Part shown: positions 1 to 8,990 of the stretch, in pieces
Position numbering within the stretch: the first letter of the stretch is position 1
How the letters are laid out: each line of letters starts with the position of its first letter
Source of the DNA: Prorocentrum cordatum
Taxonomy: Eukaryota; Sar; Dinophyceae; Prorocentrales; Prorocentraceae
Assembly (NCBI GenBank): GCA_963575745.1
Contig: CAUYUJ010007446.1
Location: 164,001 to 228,000, forward strand
Reading direction: 5' to 3'
DNA length: 64,000 nt
Program-made: the position numbers and the translations under genes
The notes under the pieces: model-generated
Told to the model about the DNA's origin: nothing
Seen by the model: only the letters and a program-made list of their open reading frames with translations
Database searches by the model: none

Positions 1-1350
1 TAGACGCGTACGTGCACAACGCACGACATTCTTAGTTTAAAGAAATCGAAATGCATGCGTCGCTGCCAGGACATCACCTGATTGTACAACAGTATCGAGC
101 CGCACGTTAAGGCTCGAACCTTAACTTAAGATTCGAACTCCCGAACCTTGAGTTAAGGTCTCCAGACCCTCAGGGAAGTGAGCTGTTCGGATCCGCTAAG
201 GGTGCGGCGCGTGAGCCGTTTGCCCCTCCTGACCCACACGAAGGTTTTCCGGCTCCGACTGGCATCTCGCCACTGGCCACTGCGTCCGCCAGACAACCGA
301 ACCGCTGGGGCTGCAGAGGGCGAAAGGCTTCTGGCAGGACCACGGCGCGGGGAGACGCAACGCCTGTCCCGAGATTGCGCGCCCCGCCCGGGCTGGCACA
401 CTTGGGGCCCGTGCCGGTGGCCCGCGTGCCAGGTCCTCGCTGTCGGCGACCTGGCCATCGTATCCTTCGGCTGCCATATGCGCCACCTCCTCCGTCGGCG
501 GCGTCTCGTGGACCATTTGCGCGACCACCAGATCGAGCCACGGGGCGCTGCGCCGCGCGGCGCCCCCGAGCTGGCACCACTGAGCTCGACGCCGTACCTG
601 GCCGACCTCTCTGGGGGCACGGGCGGAGTGGGGCGCTCGGCTGGGCGCCTTGACACCCGGGCTCGCCTTTGGGATTTAGAGCGCGTCTAAGTCCCTCGAT
701 CTCACCGACGACAAGAACGGTCGGTCTCTATGCGCCAACGCGAGGTCTGGACAAATTTTGGCTGCCATGATCACCTTCGAATGTTGGTTGTGGGACATTG
801 CCCGACATCGCGCTAACATGATGCGATCCAGGCTAGCGCCTCGCGGGGTCCCTGAGCCGTCTGAGCCTCTAATAAAACGACAAAGGCACTGGCCAGCGGG
901 AACCTTCAAGTCTCGAAGATGCCGAAGCTGCTGCGGCTGCTTCATCGGCTGCAAATACCGCGGGCGGTCGAACATCCAGTAATGCGTTTGCTGTGGCAAA
1001 TCCCAGACTTTACCAGCCTGTCGGCGGATCCTCGGGTGATTGTACAACAAATAGGTCAGTGTTCCTTCAGCACGCCGCGGAGGAAACGAACGCGACTGAT
1101 CTTCGGTGACTGTGACCCGGTCGATGTTGGGTCGTGTGACCAATATGTATGCAACGGTCGTGGAGTCTGCGCTTTCAGCGGCAAACGTCATGTTGAATTG
1201 AAAGGCTGTTCAATGACATCACGGCCCAGACTTGCCCTGCCAAGCTCACGCAGCTACTCGCAAAAGTTCGATGTGCCAAAGCAGCTCATCAGCGATTTGC
1301 GCATTCCTCTATCAACTCATAAGCTCACGTTCTCGGGACGATTCGGGATC
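1..1350. other. Stretch with no recognisable gene
   Basis: Open frames exist on both strands between about 150 and 1,190, but they overlap each other and follow the high GC content. None contains a motif I recognise. A 13-bp word, TGATTGTACAACA, occurs at 79-91 and again at 1,037-1,049; this may be the trace of an old repeat. Confidence 0.5.
118..159. repeat. Short inverted repeat (hairpin)
   Basis: ACCTTAACTTAAG at 118-130 pairs with CTTGAGTTAAGGT at 147-159, 12 of 13 positions, around a 16-nt loop. Its function is unknown. Confidence 0.6.
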
Positions 1351-1354
1351 AGGC

Positions 1355-1467
1355 CAATTATTTGCATGGTTACATACCTTCCAGCCGAGTCGCCTACAGC
1401 ATCGCGCGTGAGGACCAGCTCGTGACGACGGTGGTGGCGCTGATGAGAAACAATATTATCTGAAACT
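1355..1467 (+). repeat. Direct repeat, copy 1 of about 110 bp
   Basis: Shares ordered blocks with 1,630-1,737, including TTCCAGCC/CTCCAGCC, GTGACGACGGTG and TATCTGAAA. The two copies are about 272 bp apart and have diverged. Neither has a coding interpretation. Confidence 0.6.
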
Positions 1468-1629
1468 GACAATCCTCATGTGAGTGCGAAGCTGAGCTTG
1501 CGAATTGTGCACGGGATTGAGGTTCGGAATGGAAGATGTTTCTTGTTCTCTCAATCCACGTCTTGCTCAAGTCTCCCCCCCCACTGCCTGTCTCATATGT
1601 TCACCGAACCTTTCATGTTTGGGCTCGGG

Positions 1630-1737
1630 CGAATAATTTACTTGGCTAAGTATCCTCCAGCCTAGTCTCTTACTGCATCCTGTCAGCTTGTGACGACGGT
1701 GTTTAGAGTTGATGATACACAAACTTATCTGAAATTT
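1630..1737 (+). repeat. Direct repeat, copy 2 of about 110 bp
   Basis: Diverged partner of 1,355-1,467. A weak third echo (TTCCAGCCTAGGCTCC) lies near 1,863-1,880, hinting at an old tandem series. Confidence 0.55.
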
Positions 1738-2039
1738 TGTTACCACGGATGGCCAGGGTGTGTTTGCATGATTCGGGGGGTTGTCGCCGGTTGGTTGGGG
1801 GAGGGGGTGTATAAGAAAAAACCATATGACGTATGTCATTTTTGGCTAGAGGATTGGTGGGATTTCCAGCCTAGGCTCCAATGCTGCCCTAAGGTGGTTC
1901 AAGTCCCAGGGCGGCCCAAGACGCCCCCTCCCGCAGCCCCTCCATTCAGCAAAGGCCCAGGCGGACTCCAATGTAGCCCAAGAAACCTCAAACATGACAT
2001 GGCAAAGCTTAGATTCAGCTCGCGAGGCCACCATTACAG

Positions 2040-2640
2040 CTGTCGGAAGCAAGCAGCGGCAATCAGCAGCAGCAGGCAGCAAGGCAGCAAGCAAGCAAGC
2101 AGCACTAGCCAGCGAGCAAGCAAGCAAACAGAAATCAAGCATGTAGCCAATACATGCAAGCAACATGTTCGCAAGCAGCAGTTGCAGCATTCAGCTTCAA
2201 TAAACAAGCAGCTGGCATCGGCTAGAGCCTCCAATCCAACGCCCCTTCAACATCGACAACATCCTTGGGGAATTGGCCCCCAGACCCTGGGGGTCTGTCC
2301 AGACTGTTTCACCTCAGATCGATGTGTGACGGCCCCGGAGCCCGAACACAATCCCAACAGGTATACAAGGACGACGACCGTCTTCGAACCTCGACGCACC
2401 CGCCCATTTCCCATCGGCCATCGCGGGAAGCATTATTCTGCAGCATCGAGCAGCAGAAGCGAACGGCAGCAGCACGAGGCAGGCAGCAGCAACGGCAGCA
2501 CACAGCAATCAGCATCAGGCACCATGCATCAACCCGCACCACACAGAACTGGCTATCAACAGCACGCTGCAGTGGAAAATATATCCAACAGCACGCAGCA
2601 GCGGCAGCAAGCAGCAGCATGCAGCAGCATGCAGCAGCTT
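2040..2640 (+). repeat. CAG/CAA-rich tract upstream of a PPR fragment
   Basis: Dense in AGCAGCA, GCAAGCAAGCA and CAGCAAGCAGC words, interrupted by about 200 bp of ordinary sequence around 2,220-2,430. The same kind of tract precedes the PPR-type sequences at 20.84 and 22.66 kb. Confidence 0.75.
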
Positions 2641-2646
2641 AGGCGG

Positions 2647-2903
2647 AATGCGGACTTTGGGCCCCACGTTATCATGTCAGCCTTTCGGCAATATGTGCAC
2701 CACCACATGCTAGTTCGTACAGATTTCGTAAACGTTGTCCACGGGTCAGCCATAGTCAGCTACGGCGCTGGGATCAGCGCGTGCGAGAAGTGCGCGCAGT
2801 GGCAGCAAGCGCTGGCGCTGCTGAGCGAGATGTGGGAGGCGAAACTGGAACCGAATGTCATCTATGCTACAATGCTGGGCTCAGCGCGTGCCCGCCGGCC
2901 GCG
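2647..2903 (+). pseudogene. PPR protein fragment (one repeat plus leader)
   Basis: Frame 1 reads a short leader (VIMSAFRQ, then VVHGSAIVSYGAGIS) followed by one pentatricopeptide repeat, SACEKCAQWQQALALLSEM, ending WEAKLEPNVI. PPR proteins are helical-repeat RNA-binding proteins that usually act in organelles. The homology stops near 2,885, after which the frame runs into GC-rich repeat. A 507-residue open frame spanning 1,690-3,213 exists only because the flanking repeats lack stop codons. One repeat is too short to function; intact PPR proteins carry many tandem 35-residue units. The upstream leader also occurs near 22.70 kb, so fragment and leader moved or were copied together. It could instead be an exon of a gene whose other exons lie outside the window, but there is no sign of that. 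Confidence 0.75.
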
Positions 2904-3184
2904 GCGGCTGCGCCTCGGCGGCCCCGCTCGTGCAGCGACGCCGTCCTGGCCCAGGAAAGCTCCGCCAGTCCCCCAGAAAACCCCCAGAGCGCTCCTCTGC
3001 AGCGCAAGGGGCCTCCCAGACGGCCCGGGAAGGCCCCCACCAGGCTCCACCAGTCTCCCAGATCGCCTCTGGGAAGGCCACGAGGACGTAGGGCTATTGA
3101 TCTCCAGCTGCTTCCGGCGGACCCCGCTACCGTGTCTGGGTTGTGGGTCAGAGGCCTCGTGGATGTTGGTCGGTATCTGCTGGT

Positions 3185-3420
3185 TGGCCTCTCGCTCTTG
3201 GAGGCAGTTTTGAAGCTTCTTTGGGGCAGTTTCGGGGCCTCTGGGTGCCTCTTTTGGGCATCTTGGGGCCTCTTGGGGTATCTTTGGGGCCCTCTTGGGG
3301 TCTCCTGGGGTCCGTGGTCCGTTCGTGGTCCCCCTCGGGGTCTCCTAGGCTCGACTTTTCGGTTCGTGGTCCCCCTCTTTGGCCCCTTTTGGGGACGGGA
3401 GGCCCCCGTGAGGCTCGCAA
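3185..3420 (-). repeat. Phased GC-rich repeat, reverse sense
   Basis: Words such as CTTGGGGCCTCTTGGGG recur about every 10-12 bp. They are the reverse complement of the AAGACGGCCC family that begins at 3,421, so the two blocks lie head to head. Confidence 0.8.
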
Positions 3421-4610
3421 GACGGCCCCAGGACGGCTCTTGCGGCGCCCACTACAGCCCAAGCAGCAGTCAAGACAGCCCCAGGAGCGGCCACAGATGG
3501 CCCAGGAGGGCTTCCAGACGGTCGCAAGGCAGCCCCACAGGCGCCCCAGACGGCCCCAGGAGGCGCCCAAGAAGCTCCCGAAACGTTCCAGGTGGGCTCC
3601 CAGAAGACGCCCGCGAGAGCCCGCACAAGCAAAAATCGCCCCAAAACCTAAGGAAGACGTGCATTTTCTCAAATCTAGTGTTTTTCGTTTTCCAAGTGTC
3701 CACGACGACTATACGGGCCCCCAAGATCGGCCCACGACGTCTCAGGAGGCTCCCATACGACTCCCCAGACGGCCCCCGGACGGTTCCTGCGGCGCTCATC
3801 ACAACCCAAGATGCAGTCAAGACAGCCCCAAGAGCGGCCACAGATGGCCCAAGAAGGCTTCCAAACGGTTTCAAGACGGCCCCACAGGCGCCCCAGACGG
3901 CCCCAAGAGCACCCACGACGGCCCAAGAGGCCCCAAGAAGACTCCAGAAGGCCGCCAGACGGCCCAAGAGGGCCCCAAGAGGCCCCCAGGAGGCCGAAGA
4001 GAAGCCCCGAGAGGCCTCCAAACAGTTCGCAAGGACAACGCAGCGCCCGCCATCAGGCCTCGACAAGGCAACCAGAAAAAAAGTCACCAGAGCGCTCGGA
4101 GGGCCTCCCCACGGAGGCTCGATGGCCCCAAACGGCCCTAAGACGGCTCAGAGAGAGCGCCCCGACGGCCCGAGCGGACCCCCAGCGAGCCCCAGAGCAG
4201 CCCAAGAGTGCCCGACGACAGGCGAGAAGCCTCCCAAGACGGCCCAGGAGACTCCCCGTCAAGGCCCGAGACGGCCAGAACAGGCATTTTTGAAGGATGC
4301 CCAGGCTCTTGCCATCTAATCCCTAGAACGGCCCAACACGGCTCCAGGACCCTGCGACTTCGTTCCAACACGGTCCACGAGGCCTCCAAGAGAACCCCAA
4401 GACGCTCCAAGAGTGCCCCGAGACGGTCCCACGACGGTCCAAGACGGCCCCGCGACGGCCCAGGAGGCGCCCAAGACGACCCAAGAGACACCCAAGACGA
4501 CCCCAGGAGCGGCCCAAAACGGCCCAAGACGCGCTTACGCCGGCCTCCGAAGGCCCCAACACGGCCCAGAGACACCCAAGACGCCCGGACAGAAACCCTT
4601 TGTAGCCTCT
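3421..4610 (+). repeat. Phased AAGACGGCCC repeat block
   Basis: A degenerate array of C-rich then AAGA/GAGA-rich words. From 4,388 to 4,526 fourteen successive purine anchors are spaced 11,10,11,11,10,11,10,11,10,11,11,11,10 bp, a mean of 10.6 bp. The word has no stop in any frame on either strand, which explains the overlapping open frames of 140-512 codons here. I treat none of them as genes. Confidence 0.85.
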
Positions 4611-5007
4611 AAATGCCCACAAGACGCCGCTGGACCTTTTCCCGCGGACAGTTCTCTCCTCCCGATCTGCTTTGCTCACGGTGTCCTGGGGCCCTGCGAG
4701 GGCCCCCAGGGGCTGAACATTACCAAACATGGGTTCGGACCTCCAAGATGAGGTCAGGGTAGATGGGGTCGGAGGATTGAGCCGCATCGCCGATGCATCG
4801 TAGATGCGGCTCGATTCGGAGCCCGAGTTTCTCACGCAGACCTCGGCGAAGCACCGCCGACGTCGCCGCTGCATCGCCGATACATGTGGGAGCCTCACAT
4901 GTTCCGCCTCGATTAATTGACGACGCGAGGGGGCGTCTCCCGCCCGCCCGCCAGTTTTGGGCGATGTGGGAGGCGAGCGCAAATCACTTGCCCCTTCGTG
5001 GCAGCTA
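4611..5007. other. Spacer between phased repeat and PPR fragment
   Basis: GC-rich, with no coding motif. Contains a 10-bp perfect inverted repeat, GAGCCGCATC (4,779-4,788) and GATGCGGCTC (4,803-4,812). Nothing else is recognised. Confidence 0.5.
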
Positions 5008-5298
5008 ACCGTGGACAGAGTCCACGGTTTAGCCCTAGTCTGCTACTCTGCTGGGATCAGCGCGTGCGAGAAGGGCGAGCAGTGGCAGCAGTCGCTGGCG
5101 CTGCTGAGCGAAATGTGGGAGGCGAAACTGGAGCCCGACGTCATCAGTTACAGCTCTGGGATCAGCGCGTGCGAGAAAGGCGAGCAGTGGCAGCGGGCGC
5201 TGGCGCTGCTGAGCGAAATGCGGGAGGTGCAGCTGGAGCCCGGCGTCATCTGTACTACAAGTTTGGTCGACGCGCGTGCTAAAGTGGCGAAAAGTTAA
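5008..5298 (+). pseudogene. PPR protein fragment with two tandem repeats
   Basis: Frame 1 carries the leader VDRVHGLALVCYSAGIS and then two adjacent 35-residue pentatricopeptide units. Both contain ISACEKGEQWQ and LALLSEM and end in LEPDVI or LEPGVI. This is the best preserved PPR stretch in the window. The frame ends at 5,298 (VDARAKVAKS, stop), and the phased repeat starts at once. There is no plausible start codon with an organelle targeting peptide upstream, and two repeats are far below the family's usual number. I therefore call it a truncated copy rather than a gene. The near identity of the two units suggests recent duplication. Confidence 0.8.
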
Positions 5299-5299
5299 C

Positions 5300-5985
5300 G
5301 AGCTGCCTTAGTGCCCGAAGCGCCCCGGCGCTCTCCGACGGCTCCAGCGAGCCCTTAGGTGGCTCCAAGACGGTTTCTGACAGCCCCCAGACAGCTCTGA
5401 GACGCTCCAGGGCGCGCGAGGACGGCCGAAGAGAACCCGAGCGGAGCCCCATGACAGCCCCAGACGGCCCGACGACTGGCCAGGTGCCTCCAGAAACGGC
5501 CGAACCAGACCCCAATGACGGTCCGCCGAGGCCAACATCACATATTATTCTTATCGGTTTGTTGAGGTTTTCCATGTGCTCGCCATTTCGGGCCAAGAAC
5601 AGCCCCAGACGGCTCCCGTGCCATCCCAGATCACGAGACGCTCCAGCGGGCCCCGCCAAGTGCCCCAAGACAGCTTCATAGAGCCCCAAGTGGCACAAAG
5701 CAGCCCCAAGAGGGCCCCGGGAGCTGCCCAACAGGTCCCAAAGCGGGCTCCAAGACGGCCTGAGACCGCCAACATAGCCCCAGCACTGCCCGAGAGGTCC
5801 CCGAGACGGCTCAGGAGATCCCCCATATGGTTCAAGAAGGTTTCAAGAGTTGCCGAAGAGGGCTCAAAGCAGGCTCCCAAACGGCCCGAACCATCCGTCA
5901 TGACCCCCAGACGTCCCAAGACTTCCAACATCGACGGCCACCCCGGATGGCCCCAGGACGTCCTTACAAGCCTCTAGGTGGCCCC
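5300..5985 (+). repeat. Phased AAGACGGCCC repeat block (degenerate)
   Basis: Same family as 3,421-4,610 with more interruptions. It begins directly after the stop of the PPR fragment, the same order seen at 19.7, 21.3 and 22.9 kb. Confidence 0.75.
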
Positions 5986-6229
5986 CAGATGTCCCCGGTC
6001 CGAGAGCGCTCCAAAATGGCCCCAGAAACGCCCTGGAAGCTCCAGAGAGATCTCCAAGAGGGCCTGGGCAAGTCCATTGAGATTCCATCTGGTCATGCAG
6101 CCTTTTTTGGCGGCGGATCTTGTGACATCTTCTGCGGTCCATCTGTCTCGGCTTCCTCCTTGGGGAGCCTGCACTCCCCGATCTCCAGTACCGCTCTCCT
6201 CCTCCTTACCCTCGGCTGTGCGGCACCCT

Positions 6230-6929
6230 CGGCTGTGCGAAAGATGCAGAAAGATAGGCTCAAGAAGATGCACGCTCGCAAGCCCAGGCTGAAGGCGCTT
6301 CTGCGAGGTGCTGGGCGTGCTCGTGCGGCCAGGCTGTGGACGTCTGGCGTATTGCCCTCTGTAGGGCATGGTGCAGCGGCTAGTGACATCAGCGACGGCG
6401 AGCTCAAGCAGCTTCGCAGTGTTGCTGGCAGTTTGTATGGATTCAGTGGATCAGGTTCCCTTACTCTGTCCTTTGCGGTGCAGAAGCAGAATACCTTCGA
6501 CCCGATTTACCATGCTTCTTGGTGCTTGCTTCAGCAGTATTCGGCGTGGGTCTGGAAGTGCCGTGGCTCCCCTTCTCGGTTGCAGACGGCTCGGGTGTCC
6601 CTGACGGATCACATCGAAGGCGATACTGGTACGTTTACTTGAGCGAGCGCCAAAGGCCCACTCTCTGCTTTGTGGCTTATGATGAGACGCATTGGCTGGG
6701 AGATGTTCAGGGCGACGGTGATTATTGATGATTCACCTCCCAGGGGCGCCACCTCGGCAAGCAGACGGGCAGTGCCAGCACATCTGGATGCGAGCTCTTC
6801 GTCATGACCATCTGCAGAAGTTGTCTCATGGCCTTCGCGGGGCGCTTGCCAAGATGCAGTCCGACGGGATGTCGACGCCTGCCCGTCGTCAAGCAGTGGG
6901 ATACACGGATGACAGCACCTGTGAGTGTT
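6230..6929 (+). pseudogene. LINE reverse transcriptase C-terminal region, truncated by an LTR element
   Basis: The frame reading RKMQKDRLKKMHARKPRLKA, then RLWTSGVLPSVGHGA, then WCLLQQYSAWVW matches the region after the catalytic palm in dinoflagellate LINE reverse transcriptases: a basic helix, the LPS-GHGA turn, a conserved tryptophan stretch. This part lies C-terminal to the catalytic aspartates, so no active-site residues are expected. A stop at about 6,642 breaks the frame, but homologous reading continues in another frame (IGWEMFRATVIIDD) and reaches DSTCEC near 6,920, where the 5' LTR of the copia element starts. RNase H and zinc-tail sequences of the same kind of element resume after 15,827, so this looks like the left half of a LINE split by insertion. 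Confidence 0.7.
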
Positions 6930-7110
6930 GAGGTCATGTGCCTGCTGACACGGTGGTGTATCTTTCCTCCTTTCCTCCTTTCTCTTTGTGTTTCCCATAT
7001 ACTTCTAAGCTTTATGCGCCCTGCCAGGGCCAGGTACGCATTGCGACATGTAGTCGATGGTGCCCCTTTCTGATAAACTGATGTCCTCCTTCCTTTTCCG
7101 TCCACTTTCA
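6926..7110 (+). repeat. 5' LTR of the copia element
   Basis: The core 6,957-7,110 (TG...CA, 154 bp) aligns to 15,671-15,826. In the best 82 bp (from 7,002) I count 9 differences, including the shared words GCGCCCTGCCAGGGCCAGG and GCGACATGTAGTCG. The outer edge is uncertain: TGTTGAGG at 6,926 is a plausible start. The repeat ends TTTCA one base before the primer-binding site. Confidence 0.75.
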
Positions 7111-7111
7111 A

Positions 7112-7124
7112 TGGTAGCCGGAGC
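7112..7124 (+). other. Primer-binding site, initiator-tRNA-like
   Basis: TGGTAGCCGGAGC follows the 5' LTR after one base. It resembles TGGTATCAGAGC, the complement of the initiator methionine tRNA 3' end used by many copia elements, with an extra base and substitutions. Confidence 0.55.
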
Positions 7125-8420
7125 GTGGTTGTCGAATCTGGAGGGCAGGCATCAGACAGTGACGAGGATGCCGACGGTTGGTGTCACAGCTTCGTGATGG
7201 CCAGTGGCGATGAGGACGATGCAGGAGATGAGCCGCGAGAAAAGGAAGTACGGGCTGGAGGACCCACGGACGCTCAGACGCAGTGCGAGCACTGGGAGGA
7301 GCAGGAGTGATACGCCTCGGACCGGGACCACCACTCGGGAGGGGGAGCTTCGCCAGATTGGTGGACTGCATCGAGATGGTGGTCAGGGAGGTTAGATCAG
7401 TGGCAGAACGACGGCCTCGATCAGTTGCAGGATGAGGGTTTGGAGCAGTGGCGAGCCGACGTCAAGCCCCCGCAGGAGAGAAGTAGAGACTACCAGCCTC
7501 CTCAATTCTTCGGCCTGGACCACCTCGAGGTATACGTCGCCAACATCGAGGCTGGGACTAAACGGACTGGCTTACAGCCAGACGCCCAGGCGTCCAAGAT
7601 TCTCGTGGGGTTCCCAGTGGAGCTGCAAGCGAGTTCAAATGTATTCGCGCGACTCTGGGCACGAGTCAGGGAGTGAATTAGTTGATCGAGTACCTCCAGT
7701 TGCTGAGCGTGAAGCGACCAGGAGACCGCGAGCGAGAGGCTCAGCCGGCGGCGCTTCTCGAATGCGGCATCAGGAAGGGTGAAACTCCCACGGAATACGT
7801 GGTACGCCGTGATGCGCAGATGGCGCGGACTGAGTTGCATGGGCTGTCCCTTCCACATAGCTTCAGGGCCCGCTTCTTCGAGAACGGATCCCAGCTGTCA
7901 GGACAGATGAAGGCCAACTTACTCACACTGATGGTTGGCGATCCGTCCAGCGCCTCCGTCCGTCGATCTTTTCTGCAGCGGGATATAGTAAACAAGCCGG
8001 TGGTTTCCCGAAGCCAACCTACAGCGGGCAAGAGTTTTGCTGCCGCGCCTGATGAGACCGAGTGCGAGGTATGCGACGACGAGTTTCAGAAGAGCCTGTG
8101 CGACGTGGACTTCACAGAAGAGGAAGAAGCCGCCATGTTTCTCACGACCATCGAGGCAGAGGACTACTACGAGGACGAGGCCTACCAAGTGTTTGCCGAG
8201 ATCGCTGAGCCCAGGCGCCGCAGGACCTGGAAGGGGGCGACGCAGCTGAAGGCGGCGCGCAGGGTCGACAGGAATTTCTTCGACCGCAAGAGACACAGTT
8301 CAGTTCAGGACGCCGTCGCATTAGCAGGGGTGGCCCGAAGAAGCGCGCGCGGTGCACCAACTGCGGCTAGAAAGTGCACTGGCGGGAGGGCCGTCGCAAA
8401 CCCTGCCGCTCCAAGGCCGA
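7125..8420 (+). pseudogene. Copia Gag-like protein with zinc knuckle, frameshifted
   Basis: Gag forms the particle that packages retrotransposon RNA. Frame 3 is readable from 7,125 to 7,676, interrupted by one stop at 7,308-7,310. It includes YQPPQFFGLDHLEVYVANIE and TGLQPDAQ. The reading then moves to frame 2 at about 7,680 (LIEYLQLLSVKR, GETPTEYVVRRDAQ, GQMKANLLTLM), followed by an acidic stretch (FTEEEEAAMF, EDYYEDEA) and a basic stretch. Near 8,351-8,400 frame 1 reads CTNCG, a stop, then KVHWREGR. This is a CCHC zinc knuckle whose linker codon has become TAG and whose last cysteine is arginine. At least two frameshifts and two stops make it non-functional. Confidence 0.75.
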
Positions 8421-8479
8421 CAGGACCAAGAGTGAAAGATCGGGGTCAGGTTTCGAAACCCGACGCTGGCCAGCGCAGA

Positions 8480-8990
8480 GGCGCATTGCTTTTCGGTCGA
8501 TGCGTTCGATTCTTCGTCTGCCTCGCACGCCGCATTCTTGGGGCAGCTACGCGACGCTATGAGCCAGGTCAAGCCGAACGCACTCGCGGGGGCCACCCTT
8601 CGCGAGGCGGCCGATCGCGGGCTAGTCGGCGCGGCGGCCGCTGGCGCTCATCGGCAAGCCCGACCTCGAGCACGCGGCGCGGTCATTCCAGGAGGCGGGC
8701 TACGTTATCCACGTTAGCTACGATGACGACCTACCATGCGCGAATGGGGCCGGTGGTCGAATCGAGCCGATTGCGAGAGCCTCGGTTCCATCGTCGTTCT
8801 GCCGGTGCGGTGTTCTCCAGTTCTTGGTGCATCCTCGCGCTTGCCCTCCGTTGATTCCAGCCGGTTTTGCGTTTTTCTCGGGGGCCGCCATCAACGAGGA
8901 GACCGACGTGACTAGTTTCGATGACAGTTCTGGGGACATTGAGTTGTTGAAAGAGCCGTCCGGCCATCGTTCGATATGCCTGATCGGTCT
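8480..8990 (+). pseudogene. Possible copia aspartic protease region
   Basis: After the zinc knuckle one frame reads LALIGKPDLEHAARSFQEAG and later VHPRACPPLIPAGF. LIG followed by a helix fits the segment after the catalytic DTG/DSG of retroviral-type aspartic proteases, which cut the Gag-Pol polyprotein. The expected DTG is not visible: a stop and SARRP occupy the place. The position between Gag and integrase fits copia order. The call rests mainly on position and one short motif, so the region could instead be a linker. Confidence 0.35.

Noticed and set aside
178-690. 170-codon + strand frame and its minus-strand counterparts
   Set aside because: Three overlapping frames of similar length in a GC-rich stretch; no motif on either strand.
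2781-4319. 512-codon + strand open frame rich in Arg, Pro and Gln
   Set aside because: It spans the phased AAGACGGCCC repeat, which is open in all six frames; overlapping minus-strand frames are just as long. Only the PPR segment at its beginning, in another frame, looks like protein.
6609-7111. Minus-strand frames with matching peptides at 6.7-7.1 and 15.6-15.8 kb
   Set aside because: The shared peptide pattern is the minus-strand reading of the two LTRs, not a duplicated gene.
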